Counted from the first letter of the stretch, positions 36,740 to 45,771 are shown. The stretch is DNA of 64,000 nt from Bacteroidota bacterium (GCA_003045895.1 PZPC01000003.1:62001-126000), one strand, 5' to 3'. Numbers and translations are program-made. Notes: generated by a model from the letters alone, not told the origin.

Positions 36740-39700
36740 ATGCGTATTTATAACTCATGGCTTTTGACGCTGCTGGGCTTGTGCGTGACCCTGGCCCTTC
36801 AGGCTGCGGCCGGGCCGGGCAAACCTGGCCGGCCAGCGGGTACGCCTTCTGAGCAAGTATCTTTTCGGGAAAACTGCGACAATGCAGTTACCTTCATTGA
36901 CCAACAGATTAATAACGTCCGCGCCCGTCTGACGACCGGCGGTGACGTTTGGTGGAATGGTTCGGACGAAGGACGTTACGTCGTTCCCAAGCCACCTCCG
37001 GGCGTGCCCGAAGTATCTTCCATCTTTGCCGGTGCCGTTTGGCTGGGCGGGAAGGATCCCGGGGGCAACCTCAAAGTAGCAGCTCAGACCTTTGGCCGCA
37101 GCAGTGGTGATTTTGACTTTTACCCCGGCCCGCTGAACGAAGGAAACCCCGATTACCCAGGTGGCGCACTGGCCGATCCCCGGCGGGGAACGGTTGGCCG
37201 CGATACTTGTGCCCAGTGGGACAAGTTCTTCGTGGTGTCGGGTACCAATATCGACCAACACGTGCGCAATTGGCGCAAAGCCCAATCGCTGGGTGAGACC
37301 TTCCTGGATCCGGAAACCATTTCGAATGACGTCCTGGGCTGGCCAGCCCGTGGCAACCGCTTTTTCGAAGGTATTCACCAGTTTCGCCTGCCCAACACCA
37401 TCCAGGGACTGGCTGGTTTTTGGGACCAGGACCAGGACGGCAACTACGAACCCGATGAAGGCGATTACCCCATCATCGAAATCCGCGGTTGTCTGGACGT
37501 CGAGCCCCGCTCGAGCCCCGACGAAATGATCTTCTGGGTGTACAACGATGCCGGTAACGAACACCGCGAATCGGGTTCGCCCAACAAAATACAGATGGAA
37601 GTACAGGTGCAAGCCTTTGCTTACCAAACCAACGACGACATCAACAGCATGACCTTCCAGCGCTATAAGCTGATCAACCGCGCCATCGAGCAGATTGACA
37701 GTACTTATTTCGCCATGTGGGTAGACCCCGACCTGGGTTGTTCTTCGGACGACTACGTCGGTTGTGACGTGAGCCGCAGTTTGGCTTATGTCTACAATGC
37801 CGATGCCCTGGATGGTACCAACGGTTGTACCTGTGAAGGTGGCGTCAACTCTTACTGTGACGAAGTGCCCATTTTGGGTATCGACTATTTCCGCGGCCCG
37901 CTGAACGAAGTTGGCCAGGAACTGGGCATGTCTTCTTTTACCTACTTCAACCGTGCTAGTTCCGTACCTACGCCGGCTCCCGGTACGACGGATCCGCAAA
38001 CGGCACAGGAATATTACAACTACCTGTCGGGTCGTTGGCGCGACGGCACACCCTTCACCTTTGGTGGTGATGCTTACCAGCAGGGTGGCCCCGCTGTTCC
38101 CTACGCTTTCGTCGATGCACCCAATGATGCCAATGGCTGGTCCATGTGTTCTGAGGGGATTCCCGTGGGTGACCGCCGGACCATTCAGGCTTCCGGCCAG
38201 TTTACCCTGTTGCCTGGTGCGGTCAACGAATTGATCGTGGGCGTGGTTTGGGTACCGGATCAAAGATATCCTTGCCCAAGTATTACCCGCTTGCAGAAGG
38301 CTGATGACGTGGCACAGAGCTTGTTCGACGCCTGTTTTGAAATCAACCGCGGACCGGATGCACCGGACGTGAACTGGGTGGAGTTGGATCGTGAAATTAT
38401 TGCGGTATTCTCCAACGATACCCTGATCTCCAACAACGCTTTCGAGCAGTACCAGGAGGAAGGATTGGGTATCCCCAACGGACAGGATAGCCTCTACCGC
38501 TTTGAAGGTTACAAACTCTTCCAGTTGTCAGGGCCTAATGTGTCTCTGGCGGACGTAGAAGATCCCACAAAAGTACGCCTGGTTTACCAGGTAGACAAGA
38601 ACAACGAAATCGGCAAGATCTTCAACTGGGAAGGCCTAAGCCCCGAAGACGATCAGACGCCTACCGAAGAGGTCTATTTCGTTCCGGAACTGAAGGTCAA
38701 TGGTATCAATTCGGGTATTCGCCACACTTTCCGCATCACGGAAGACCAATTTGCGGCCGGTGACCGCCGCCTGGTTAATCACCGCAAGTACTACTTTACG
38801 GCCGTGGCCTATGGCTACAACAACTACCTGGAATTTGACCCGAACCGCGAAGGCGACCAGGGACAAAATACCCCCTACCTGGAAGGTGACCGCAATATTG
38901 GCGATGGCGAAAACGGTTTTTATACCGTGATTCCCCGCAAGATTCTTGATCGTCAGCTGCAAGCCGCCTACGGTGATGGTCCTGTGGTGACCCGTATTGA
39001 TGGTGTGGGTACGGGCAGCAACTTCCTGGACCTCTCTGATGAGACCCGTACGGAAATTGACAAACTCGTAGAAACCGACGCGGCCAATACGTTCTCTGGC
39101 GAAGTCACCTACAAAGGCGGCTTTGGTCCGATCAATGTACAGGTATTCAACCCCCTGGAAGTAGCTGACGGCGAGTATGAACTCACCTTCACGGACAACA
39201 ACATGGGCAACAGCACGCTGGAAACACCTACGTTGTGGACACTCCGCAGCCTGACCAACCCAACTGCTCCGGTCATTACCTCAGAGAAGCCGATCAACGA
39301 ACTGAATGAACAGATCATTCGCGAGTTTGGCTTCTCCGTTTCCATTGCCCAGGTAGCTGAGCCCGGTGCCAGCCCGTTCACCAACCCAACCAATGGTGCC
39401 CGCGGTTACGCCGAAGAATACCTCAACCCGGACGCACGACCCTGGTTCTTTGGTATCCCCGATAACCTGGTGATCGCCACGGGCAATCCGGTGGCTGATG
39501 CCCAGGTCTACGATTTTGTCGATACGGATAACTCGACGGAGGACGACTATGCCCTGGATCCTAACCAGGCTTTCACCAGTGTACAAGCCACGCCCTTCAT
39601 TCCTTATTTCCTGGCCAACTGGCGCGCCAAGGAAGGAGGAGCCTACTACCAGACGCCAGCCTGGGTGAATTCGGGTAATGGCAACAATATTGTGCGCAAC

Positions 39701-40825
39701 CAGTCTTCTCTGAATGTGCTCAACAACGTGGACATTGTCCTGACCAGCGATAAGTCGTTGTGGAGCCGTTGTGTGATCATCGAAACGATGAATCCTGCCT
39801 ACGAAGACGCCGGCTTTTTTGCCGAAGGAGAGAAAAATATGTTTGACCTCCGGGCTAAGCCTTCCGTGAGCAAGGATGCCGGAGCGGATGGTTTGCCTGC
39901 TCCTGACAGCAACCCCTTACCTGGCGAAGAGGTGGGTATGGGCTGGTTCCCAGGTTATGCCGTCGACGTAGAAACCGGGGTGCGACTGAACATCTTCTTT
40001 GGCGAGAATTCCGTTTACAACGGTTCTTTGGGCATCGGCCCCGCTAACGGAGGAGACATGATGTTCAACCCGAGTGACGAGTTCTTTGTCCCAACGCCAG
40101 GTGGTGGGGTTTCACCCTTCAACTACCCATCCGGTGGCCAACACTTCGTTTACGTGAGCAATACGGCTTACGACCGTTGTGCGGTGTTTGCGAACCGATT
40201 TGGTGACTCCAGTCCGCTGCGCAAGGTATCGCCGCTGCGTACGGTTACCTGGGCGGGCATGATCGCCAGAGCTCCAGGAACACCCGCTATGAAGTCTTAC
40301 GCAGATGGGTTGATCCCCGAAGATCTGATCGTCAAACTGCGGGCAGACAATGCCTACCAGGTGACGACGGGTACCGGCGAATTCAATGGCTACCCCACTT
40401 ACCGCTTTACCCTGGAAGGAAAGCAGGCTTTGCCACTGGATGCAATTGCCTTAGACAACGCTTTGCAGTCGATCAACGTCGTTCCTAACCCGTACTACGG
40501 ATTTTCCCAGTACGAAGATTCCCAGTTTGAGACGGTCGTTAAAATTTCCAATTTACCCAGCCTGTGTACGATTTCGATCTACTCATTGGACGGCAAGTTT
40601 ATCCGGAAATACGACCGCAACGAAGTGGGTGCTGCACAAACCAGCCCTAACCGGGCTTTTGATCGCAACCAGGTCAATCCGGATTTGGAGTGGGATTTGA
40701 AAAACTTCCGCGGTATTCCGATTGCTAGTGGGGTGTACCTCATTCACGTTTCCGCTCCTGGTTTGGGAGAACGAACCCTCAAGTGGTTTGGTGTGAATCG
40801 TCAATTTGACCCCTCTGGTTTGTAA
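36740..40825 (+). CDS. Very large secreted protein with T9SS-type C-terminus, receptor partner
   Basis: A 1361-residue exported protein with a signal peptide (MRIYNSWLLTLLGLCVTLALQAAAG). The mature protein is Asp/Asn/Gly-rich with acidic loops (DQDQDGNYEPDEGDYP is calcium-loop-like) and aromatic beta-strand motifs; I recognise no enzyme domain. The last 110 residues look like a type A T9SS sorting domain (VVPNPYYGFSQYE, then LCTISIYSLDGKFIRKYD and an IASGVYLIHVSAPG strand). ATG 36740 is preferred over a TTG extension to 36695, which would begin inside the inverted repeat. Because it lies between the receptor and PorV/PorQ genes, it may be the surface-exposed partner of the receptor. Confidence 0.82.
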   Translation: MRIYNSWLLTLLGLCVTLALQAAAGPGKPGRPAGTPSEQVSFRENCDNAVTFIDQQINNVRARLTTGGDVWWNGSDEGRYVVPKPPPGVPEVSSIFAGAVWLGGKDPGGNLKVAAQTFGRSSGDFDFYPGPLNEGNPDYPGGALADPRRGTVGRDTCAQWDKFFVVSGTNIDQHVRNWRKAQSLGETFLDPETISNDVLGWPARGNRFFEGIHQFRLPNTIQGLAGFWDQDQDGNYEPDEGDYPIIEIRGCLDVEPRSSPDEMIFWVYNDAGNEHRESGSPNKIQMEVQVQAFAYQTNDDINSMTFQRYKLINRAIEQIDSTYFAMWVDPDLGCSSDDYVGCDVSRSLAYVYNADALDGTNGCTCEGGVNSYCDEVPILGIDYFRGPLNEVGQELGMSSFTYFNRASSVPTPAPGTTDPQTAQEYYNYLSGRWRDGTPFTFGGDAYQQGGPAVPYAFVDAPNDANGWSMCSEGIPVGDRRTIQASGQFTLLPGAVNELIVGVVWVPDQRYPCPSITRLQKADDVAQSLFDACFEINRGPDAPDVNWVELDREIIAVFSNDTLISNNAFEQYQEEGLGIPNGQDSLYRFEGYKLFQLSGPNVSLADVEDPTKVRLVYQVDKNNEIGKIFNWEGLSPEDDQTPTEEVYFVPELKVNGINSGIRHTFRITEDQFAAGDRRLVNHRKYYFTAVAYGYNNYLEFDPNREGDQGQNTPYLEGDRNIGDGENGFYTVIPRKILDRQLQAAYGDGPVVTRIDGVGTGSNFLDLSDETRTEIDKLVETDAANTFSGEVTYKGGFGPINVQVFNPLEVADGEYELTFTDNNMGNSTLETPTLWTLRSLTNPTAPVITSEKPINELNEQIIREFGFSVSIAQVAEPGASPFTNPTNGARGYAEEYLNPDARPWFFGIPDNLVIATGNPVADAQVYDFVDTDNSTEDDYALDPNQAFTSVQATPFIPYFLANWRAKEGGAYYQTPAWVNSGNGNNIVRNQSSLNVLNNVDIVLTSDKSLWSRCVIIETMNPAYEDAGFFAEGEKNMFDLRAKPSVSKDAGADGLPAPDSNPLPGEEVGMGWFPGYAVDVETGVRLNIFFGENSVYNGSLGIGPANGGDMMFNPSDEFFVPTPGGGVSPFNYPSGGQHFVYVSNTAYDRCAVFANRFGDSSPLRKVSPLRTVTWAGMIARAPGTPAMKSYADGLIPEDLIVKLRADNAYQVTTGTGEFNGYPTYRFTLEGKQALPLDAIALDNALQSINVVPNPYYGFSQYEDSQFETVVKISNLPSLCTISIYSLDGKFIRKYDRNEVGAAQTSPNRAFDRNQVNPDLEWDLKNFRGIPIASGVYLIHVSAPGLGERTLKWFGVNRQFDPSGL

Positions 40826-40835
40826 TTCCTATTTT

Positions 40836-40864
40836 GGTGAGATCTGCTACCGGCAGATCTCACC
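40836..40864 (+). repeat. Perfect 12-bp inverted repeat between cargo and PorV/PorQ genes
   Basis: GGTGAGATCTGC, loop TACCG, and GCAGATCTCACC. It starts 10 nt after the previous stop and ends 22 nt before the next ATG, placed like the hairpin after the receptor gene. The base sequence differs, so structure rather than sequence is shared. Confidence 0.8.
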
Positions 40865-40886
40865 ATTCTTCTATTAAACTACGACG

Positions 40887-41936
40887 ATGAAAAAATCATT
40901 ATACATTTTTCCCTTTTGCCTCCTACTGGTCGCTTCGTTGTGGGCGGGCAACCCTGATCGTCAGGGCGAGGCAGGAGCCGTACAGCTCCTGTTGAACCCC
41001 TGGGCCAACAGTGCTGGTTTGCACACCCTGAATACCTCCTGTGTGAGAGGGGTGGAATCGCTGCGCATCAACCCGGCCGGGATGACGCGTATCAACCAAA
41101 CGGAATTCGCCATCGGGAGTGCCAATTATTTGCAAGGGGCAGATATTCGGCTCAACGCGCTGGGGCTGACCCAAAAAGTGGGTAACAACAGTGCTTTTGG
41201 CTTAAGTATTATGTCCGTTAACTTCGGTGATATCCTGGTGACCACCACTGATCTGCCCGATCCCGATCCGGATGGCCCTACCTTTAATATCAACTTTTTC
41301 AACATCGGCTTGTCTTACGCGCACGAGTTCGAGAACAAGGTGTCGGTAGGGGTAACCCTGCGCGGGATTTCAGAGTCTACCTCTGATGTGTCGGCTTTTG
41401 GTATTGCTATTGATGCCGGGGTACAGTATGTTTCGGGCGAAAACGACAACTTCAAGTTCGGTATTTCGCTGCGCAACATTGGTTCCCGGATGTCGTTTAC
41501 CGGCCAGGGCCTGGCGACCTCCGCACCAGCGGGCGATGGCGATGCTTACAACCTGACCCTCGCACAGCGCTCGGCAGGTTTCGAGCTTCCTTCGATGCTC
41601 AACATTGGCGGCAGTTACGACTTTTTGGCAGATGAGGGTACCCACCGGATAACGGTAATCGGAAACTTCACGGCCAACTCTTTTTCCCGCGACCAGATTG
41701 GTGCCGGCGTTGAGTACGCCCTGAAAGAACGTTTCATGGTGCGGGCTGCCTACCGGGCAGATATTGATGCCGATGTCGCTCAGGAATCTATTTATAGTGG
41801 CCCGAGCGCTGGCGCAACGATCAGTGTTCCCATGAGCAAGGAACGCAAAAACAACACGTTGTCAATTGATTATGCTTACCGGTCGACCAAAGTTTGGAAG
41901 GGTACTCACAATTTTGGGGTACGGATCAACCTGTAA
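40887..41936 (+). CDS. PorV/PorQ family outer-membrane protein
   Basis: A 349-residue protein with a signal peptide (about 1-20) and a FadL-like beta-barrel: an N-terminal plug-like stretch (VRGVESLRINPAGMTRI) and repeated amphipathic strands ending in GVRINL. PorV carries T9SS cargo from the translocon to the attachment complex. This copy sits directly after a T9SS-type cargo gene and a TonB receptor gene, so it may be a dedicated carrier for that cargo; this is inference. It is the last gene of the operon. Confidence 0.85.
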   Translation: MKKSLYIFPFCLLLVASLWAGNPDRQGEAGAVQLLLNPWANSAGLHTLNTSCVRGVESLRINPAGMTRINQTEFAIGSANYLQGADIRLNALGLTQKVGNNSAFGLSIMSVNFGDILVTTTDLPDPDPDGPTFNINFFNIGLSYAHEFENKVSVGVTLRGISESTSDVSAFGIAIDAGVQYVSGENDNFKFGISLRNIGSRMSFTGQGLATSAPAGDGDAYNLTLAQRSAGFELPSMLNIGGSYDFLADEGTHRITVIGNFTANSFSRDQIGAGVEYALKERFMVRAAYRADIDADVAQESIYSGPSAGATISVPMSKERKNNTLSIDYAYRSTKVWKGTHNFGVRINL

Positions 41937-41945
41937 ACGAACCGG

Positions 41946-41963
41946 CCTGATTTTAAGATCAGG
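41946..41963 (+). repeat. Short hairpin 9 nt after the PorV/PorQ gene
   Basis: CCTGAT, a 6-nt centre that pairs partly (TTTAAG), and ATCAGG. It is the third element placed just after a stop codon in this operon. Confidence 0.6.
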
Positions 41964-41980
41964 ACATATTATGGGAGGGC

Positions 41981-42011
41981 TTGCGCGAAATTAGCTTTTT
42001 TCGTAACTTTA
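41981..42011 (+). promoter_or_regulatory. Bacteroidota-type promoter candidate upstream of greA
   Basis: TTG at 41981-41983, a 20-nt spacer, then TAACTTTA (42004-42011), close to TTG-N19-TAnnTTTG. Transcription would start just before the terminator hairpin at 42026. Confidence 0.45.
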
Positions 42012-42025
42012 CATCCCGCAAAGGA

Positions 42026-42070
42026 CAAGAACGTTTTCACGGAGCCTGTGAAAGCGTTCTTGTTTTTTTT
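42026..42070 (+). terminator. Strong Rho-independent terminator
   Basis: A 15-bp stem (CAAGAACGTTTTCAC with GTGAAAGCGTTCTTG, one G-U pair), a 7-nt loop, and eight T residues. It ends the receptor/PorV operon, or terminates a short transcript from the promoter candidate just upstream. Confidence 0.88.
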
Positions 42071-42253
42071 GTTTAAACACCCGGATCACCTCTTCCCCCC
42101 CCAATCAGTACGGTTGCTAGCTAATCGGCAATCGGATGGGCAGGTAGACCGGTATATTTTCAATACGGTAAGACGGAGACTATTAAGCTGTAGGTGTTAG
42201 CACAAGCGCACGATACGGCTTGCTGGTTTCGGTCTGCGATAAATAGCATGATT

Positions 42254-42727
42254 ATGTCAGGAATAAGTTATTTGACTCCGGAAGGCTACGAAAGGTTGCG
42301 CAACGACTTAGATGAGCTGAAGAGTACCGGGCGCTCAGAAGTAGCTAAAGCCATTGCTGAAGCCCGCGAAAAAGGCGATTTGTCGGAAAATGCGGAGTAC
42401 GATGCCGCCAAAGAAGCGCAGGGACTACTGGAGCTGAAGATCAACGAAATGGAAAAGGTACTGGCCAGTGCCCGGATTCTGGACAGTAGCCAGCTGGATA
42501 TTTCCAAGGTGACCGTTTTGTCGAAGGTGACCATCAAGAACCTGAAACTCAAGAAAGAGATTACCTACCACCTGGTGTCTGAAAGTGAAGCGGACCTCAA
42601 AGCAGGAAAAATTTCCGTCAGCTCACCCATCGGGAAGGGGCTGTTGGGGAAAGCAATCGGAGACATCGCCCACGTACAAACCCCCGGGGGGTCTATGGAC
42701 TTCGAAATTCTGCACATCTCGATCTAA
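42254..42727 (+). CDS. greA: Transcription elongation factor GreA
   Basis: A 157-residue factor that rescues backtracked RNA polymerase by stimulating transcript cleavage. The N-terminal coiled coil carries the acidic tip (EKGDLSENAEYDAAKE), and the C-terminal domain has SPIGKGLLGKAIGD. ATG 42254 gives the family length; ATG 42248 adds two residues and the frame is open further upstream. The HIT gene follows after 41 nt. Confidence 0.95.
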   Translation: MSGISYLTPEGYERLRNDLDELKSTGRSEVAKAIAEAREKGDLSENAEYDAAKEAQGLLELKINEMEKVLASARILDSSQLDISKVTVLSKVTIKNLKLKKEITYHLVSESEADLKAGKISVSSPIGKGLLGKAIGDIAHVQTPGGSMDFEILHISI

Positions 42728-42768
42728 TTCACCTTTCCTCAGCGCCGCTGAGGATAATTTTACAGCCT

Positions 42769-43164
42769 ATGGCCAGTTTATTTTCACGGATCGTAGCGGG
42801 GGAAATCCCTTGCCACCGGGTGGCGGAATCGGAGGATTTTTTGGCATTTCTAGACATCAACCCACGGGCACAGGGGCACACCCTCGTTATCCCCAAGCAA
42901 GAAGTAGATTATATTTTCGAGCTGGACGAGCCCACCTATGCCCGTTTGTGGGCGTTTGCCCGCCGGGTGGCGGTGGCGGTGGAACAAGTTGTTCCCTGCG
43001 AGCGGATCGGTATTGCCGTGATCGGTCTGGAGGTACGGCATACCCATATCCACCTGATTCCGATCAACAAAGTGGGTGATATTAATTTTGAACGCCCGCC
43101 GCTACAGCTGGAAGCGGAAGTATTGGCCAATTTAGCCGCGCAGATAGCGGATGTCTTTGCGTAA
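42769..43164 (+). CDS. HIT-family nucleotide hydrolase
   Basis: A 131-residue protein with the histidine triad HTHIHLIP (pattern HxHxHxx) near residues 88-95 and the N-terminal HIT fold (SLFSRIVAGEIP, AFLDINPRAQGHTLVIPK). HIT proteins of this type (HinT-like) hydrolyse adenosine phosphoramidates or related nucleotides. It lies directly after greA and converges on ruvC with 14 nt between stops. Confidence 0.93.
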   Translation: MASLFSRIVAGEIPCHRVAESEDFLAFLDINPRAQGHTLVIPKQEVDYIFELDEPTYARLWAFARRVAVAVEQVVPCERIGIAVIGLEVRHTHIHLIPINKVGDINFERPPLQLEAEVLANLAAQIADVFA

Positions 43165-43178
43165 AGCAGTTTGTTCCC

Positions 43179-43760
43179 TTACTTATTTTTCAACTTGCTG
43201 GGATTGTCTTTGACAAAAGCATCCCAGCCGGTGTAGCTCTTGCCCGAACCGGTCGTGTGCTTGCTTTGGTAGTAGTGGCAGATCGCAGCGCCAAGGGCGT
43301 CCGTTGCGTCGAGGAGCTGGTTGCTGAGGTCGATTTTGAATTCTTGTTCCAGCATGGCTGCTACCTGTTCTTTGGACGCATTGCCGTTGCCGGTGACTGA
43401 CTGCTTGATCTTGCGGGGAGAATATTCCTGGATGGTCATGCCACTGGTCATGGCTGCTGCAATAGCGACACCCTGCGCCCGGCCTAATTTTAGCATCGAC
43501 TGGGCATTCTTGCCATAAAAAGGGGCTTCAATGGCCATTTCCCGGGGCTTGTGTTGAAAAATGACTTGCTTCAGCCGTTCAAAAATTCGCTGTAGCCGTT
43601 CTTCGTGGCTGGGTAATTTGCTCAGGTGAATAACGCCCATCTCCACCAGCCGCAGATTTTTACCTTCGATTTCGATGACCGCAAAACCCAGCAGGCTGGT
43701 GCCGGGGTCGACTCCCAGCAAGCGGTAAGTTGCGGATTTTTCCTTTTTTTGATCTACCAT
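43179..43760 (-). CDS. ruvC: Crossover junction endodeoxyribonuclease RuvC
   Basis: A 193-residue Holliday-junction resolvase. The catalytic acidic residues are visible in LLGVDPGTSLLGFAV, MAIEAPFYGKNAQSMLKLGRAQG and LDATDALGAAICH. ATG 43760 is preferred over an in-frame TTG at 43805. It stands alone on the minus strand, divergent from the following membrane protein gene; ruvA and ruvB are not here. Confidence 0.94.
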   Translation of the reverse strand: MVDQKKEKSATYRLLGVDPGTSLLGFAVIEIEGKNLRLVEMGVIHLSKLPSHEERLQRIFERLKQVIFQHKPREMAIEAPFYGKNAQSMLKLGRAQGVAIAAAMTSGMTIQEYSPRKIKQSVTGNGNASKEQVAAMLEQEFKIDLSNQLLDATDALGAAICHYYQSKHTTGSGKSYTGWDAFVKDNPSKLKNK

Positions 43761-43863
43761 ACTGGTGGCCTGCGTAACTTTGTCTTGTTCACACAAGGTA
43801 AACAATTTGTTGTAAAAAATAAGAATCGGTTATTAAAATGAGGAATCGTTTAAAAATACGCGT

Positions 43864-44862
43864 TTGAGGCGGGCGTTGGCCAAGCCGGGGGAGTGGTATC
43901 GGTTGTTGCTGGGATGGCGTACTGCGCTGCGCCGTCTGTTGGGGGCGTTGGTATTGGGCACGCTGTTTTGGCAAATCTATACCCAAAGCGATCTGGCGGG
44001 CTGGTGGACGCGCCTGCGGGCAGCCTGGTCCGTGGAGGGGCATTATTGGTGGTTGATCGCCGCCCTGCTGCTGATGCCGTTGAACTGGTTTTTAGAAATT
44101 GCCAAGTGGCGGCAATTGCTGAAGCACAGTTGGGTGGTCAGCTGGGGAGCCACCACCCGCGCGGTACTGGCGGGCATCAGTGTTTCCCTGACGACGCCCA
44201 ACCGAATCGGAGAATATGGCGGCCGGGCGCTGGTAGCGCCGGCTGATCAGGCCGTCAACATCGTGCTTACTTCCCTGCTGGGAAGTATCTGTCAGTGGGT
44301 GGCTTTTGTCGGCTGTGGATGGCCCGCCCTGATGTACTGGGTAGGGCAACGGAGCGGCTGGTCTGGATCAACCATTCTTCTCCTTGCCTTGTTAATTCCT
44401 ACGGGTTTAATAGGTATCTTGTTGGTTGTTCGCCTAATGTGGATCCGGAGCGGGGGAATAAAATGGGGCAAATACCAGACCTGGTGGCGTTGGCTGCGGT
44501 ACCACCTACAGCGTTTGCGTCACCTGCGCTACCAGCAGGTTTTAATCGCCCTGGGGCTCGCCTTGGTCAGGTTTTGGGTGTACAGCTTGCAATTCTTATT
44601 CCTGTTGTGGTTTTTTAACTTTCCTTTAGGTTTTTGGCAGGGGTTGAGTGGTATTTTTAGCATCTATTTAATTCAGGCAGGTATACCGCTGCCACCAGGT
44701 ATGGGCGTTATTACCAGAAGTGAAGTGGCGCTGTTTGTTTGGGGAAGCGAAGGGATGGATCCTTTGGTTATTGTTAGCGCTACTTTCAGCGTTTTTATGG
44801 TCAACCTGTTGTTGCCAGCGTTACTCGGCACGTGGTTCATCGTCAGAAACAACAAAAAATAA
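43864..44862 (+). CDS. Lysylphosphatidylglycerol-synthase-like (UPF0104) integral membrane protein
   Basis: A 332-residue protein with about seven or eight transmembrane helices and the UPF0104/flippase-like motifs (LLMPLNWFLEIAKWRQLL, SVSLTTPNRIGEYGGRAL, IYLIQAGIPLPPGMGVITRSE). Family members are membrane proteins associated with lipid or glycan transfer; the substrate here is unknown. The only possible start in frame near the N-terminus is TTG 43864. An ATG at 43838 lies in another frame, with eight codons (RNRLKIRV) before a stop that overlaps this start, which hints at a frameshift or a coupled leader peptide. Confidence 0.82.
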   Translation: MRRALAKPGEWYRLLLGWRTALRRLLGALVLGTLFWQIYTQSDLAGWWTRLRAAWSVEGHYWWLIAALLLMPLNWFLEIAKWRQLLKHSWVVSWGATTRAVLAGISVSLTTPNRIGEYGGRALVAPADQAVNIVLTSLLGSICQWVAFVGCGWPALMYWVGQRSGWSGSTILLLALLIPTGLIGILLVVRLMWIRSGGIKWGKYQTWWRWLRYHLQRLRHLRYQQVLIALGLALVRFWVYSLQFLFLLWFFNFPLGFWQGLSGIFSIYLIQAGIPLPPGMGVITRSEVALFVWGSEGMDPLVIVSATFSVFMVNLLLPALLGTWFIVRNNKK

Positions 44863-44883
44863 AACCCGAAATCTAAAAATAAA

Positions 44884-45738
44884 ATGAAGAATAGTTGGTC
44901 GAAATGCTGGATGTCAATTGTTTTGTTGCCGCTGCTGGTGGCTTTCAGTCCGGCGGCAAATCCCATCATTTGCCAGGACGGTGTACGGGTGATAGAGCCC
45001 TGTAGTATGTCCAATGATGCTTTTGTGGGTGGAGAGGAGATCGTTTATAAATTGTACTACAACTGGAATTTCGTGTGGCTTTCGGCCGGGGAAGTAACCT
45101 TCCGGGTCTACGACGAAGGCAACCGCTACCACCTTTCGGCGCGCGGGCGGACGTACAAATCCTACGAGTGGTTCTTTAAGGTTCGCGACAACTTCGACAG
45201 CTATGTCAATAAGCAAACACTCCTGCCCAGTGTCTCCATCCGCGAGGTGCACGAAGGCAATTACGAAAGATACGACAAGGTGGTTTTCGATCAGTCGCGC
45301 CACCAGGCCGTTTCCACCCGCGGGCGAAGCCGCGAGGAGGCGACCCCCGAAAATTTCAACCTGGATGGCTGCATGCACGATATCCTTTCCATTGTTTACT
45401 ACATGCGCAACCTGGATTTTGAAGGTATGCAGCCCGGCGTCGAAATTCCGATCAAGTTTTTCCTGGATCGGGAAACCTACCCCCTAAAAGTAAAGTACCT
45501 GGGGGCTGAAGCCGACACCAGGGTGAAAGGCATGGGCCGTTACCGCACCCATAAATTCAGCCCCCAACTCATTGCTGGTGAGGTCTTCAAAGCAGGAGAC
45601 GAAATGACGGTTTACGTCTCCCAGGACGCCAACAAAATACCTATTCTGATCGAGTCACCCGTGTCCGTTGGTTCGGTAAAAGCAGTCTTGAAAAGTTACA
45701 AAGGTCTCAAGCACGATTTCACCGCCAAGGTTGATTAA
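44884..45738 (+). CDS. DUF3108 domain protein, exported
   Basis: A 284-residue periplasmic protein with a signal peptide (about 1-26) and the DUF3108 fold: GEEIVYKLYYNWNFVWLSAGEVTF, a WFFKVRDNFDSYV strand and a C-terminal SPVSVGSVKAVLKSYKGL. The family's function is unknown. It starts 21 nt after the membrane protein gene and ends directly before the DUF4230 gene, so they are probably co-transcribed. Confidence 0.85.
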   Translation: MKNSWSKCWMSIVLLPLLVAFSPAANPIICQDGVRVIEPCSMSNDAFVGGEEIVYKLYYNWNFVWLSAGEVTFRVYDEGNRYHLSARGRTYKSYEWFFKVRDNFDSYVNKQTLLPSVSIREVHEGNYERYDKVVFDQSRHQAVSTRGRSREEATPENFNLDGCMHDILSIVYYMRNLDFEGMQPGVEIPIKFFLDRETYPLKVKYLGAEADTRVKGMGRYRTHKFSPQLIAGEVFKAGDEMTVYVSQDANKIPILIESPVSVGSVKAVLKSYKGLKHDFTAKVD

Positions 45739-45771
45739 GTGCCCCTCCTTAACCTCAATCAATCCCTTTAT

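Larger units (their letters stand above)
41937..42253. other. Intergenic region: 3' hairpin, promoter-like site and terminator before greA
   Basis: This 317-nt stretch holds, in order, a short hairpin (41946-41963), a promoter-like pair (41981-42011), a strong terminator (42026-42070) and about 180 nt with no recognised element before greA. No gene is seen. Confidence 0.55.

Noticed and set aside
36755-38263. 502-codon minus-strand frame opposite the large secreted protein
   Set aside because: No signal or domain; the plus-strand gene has a signal peptide and operon context.
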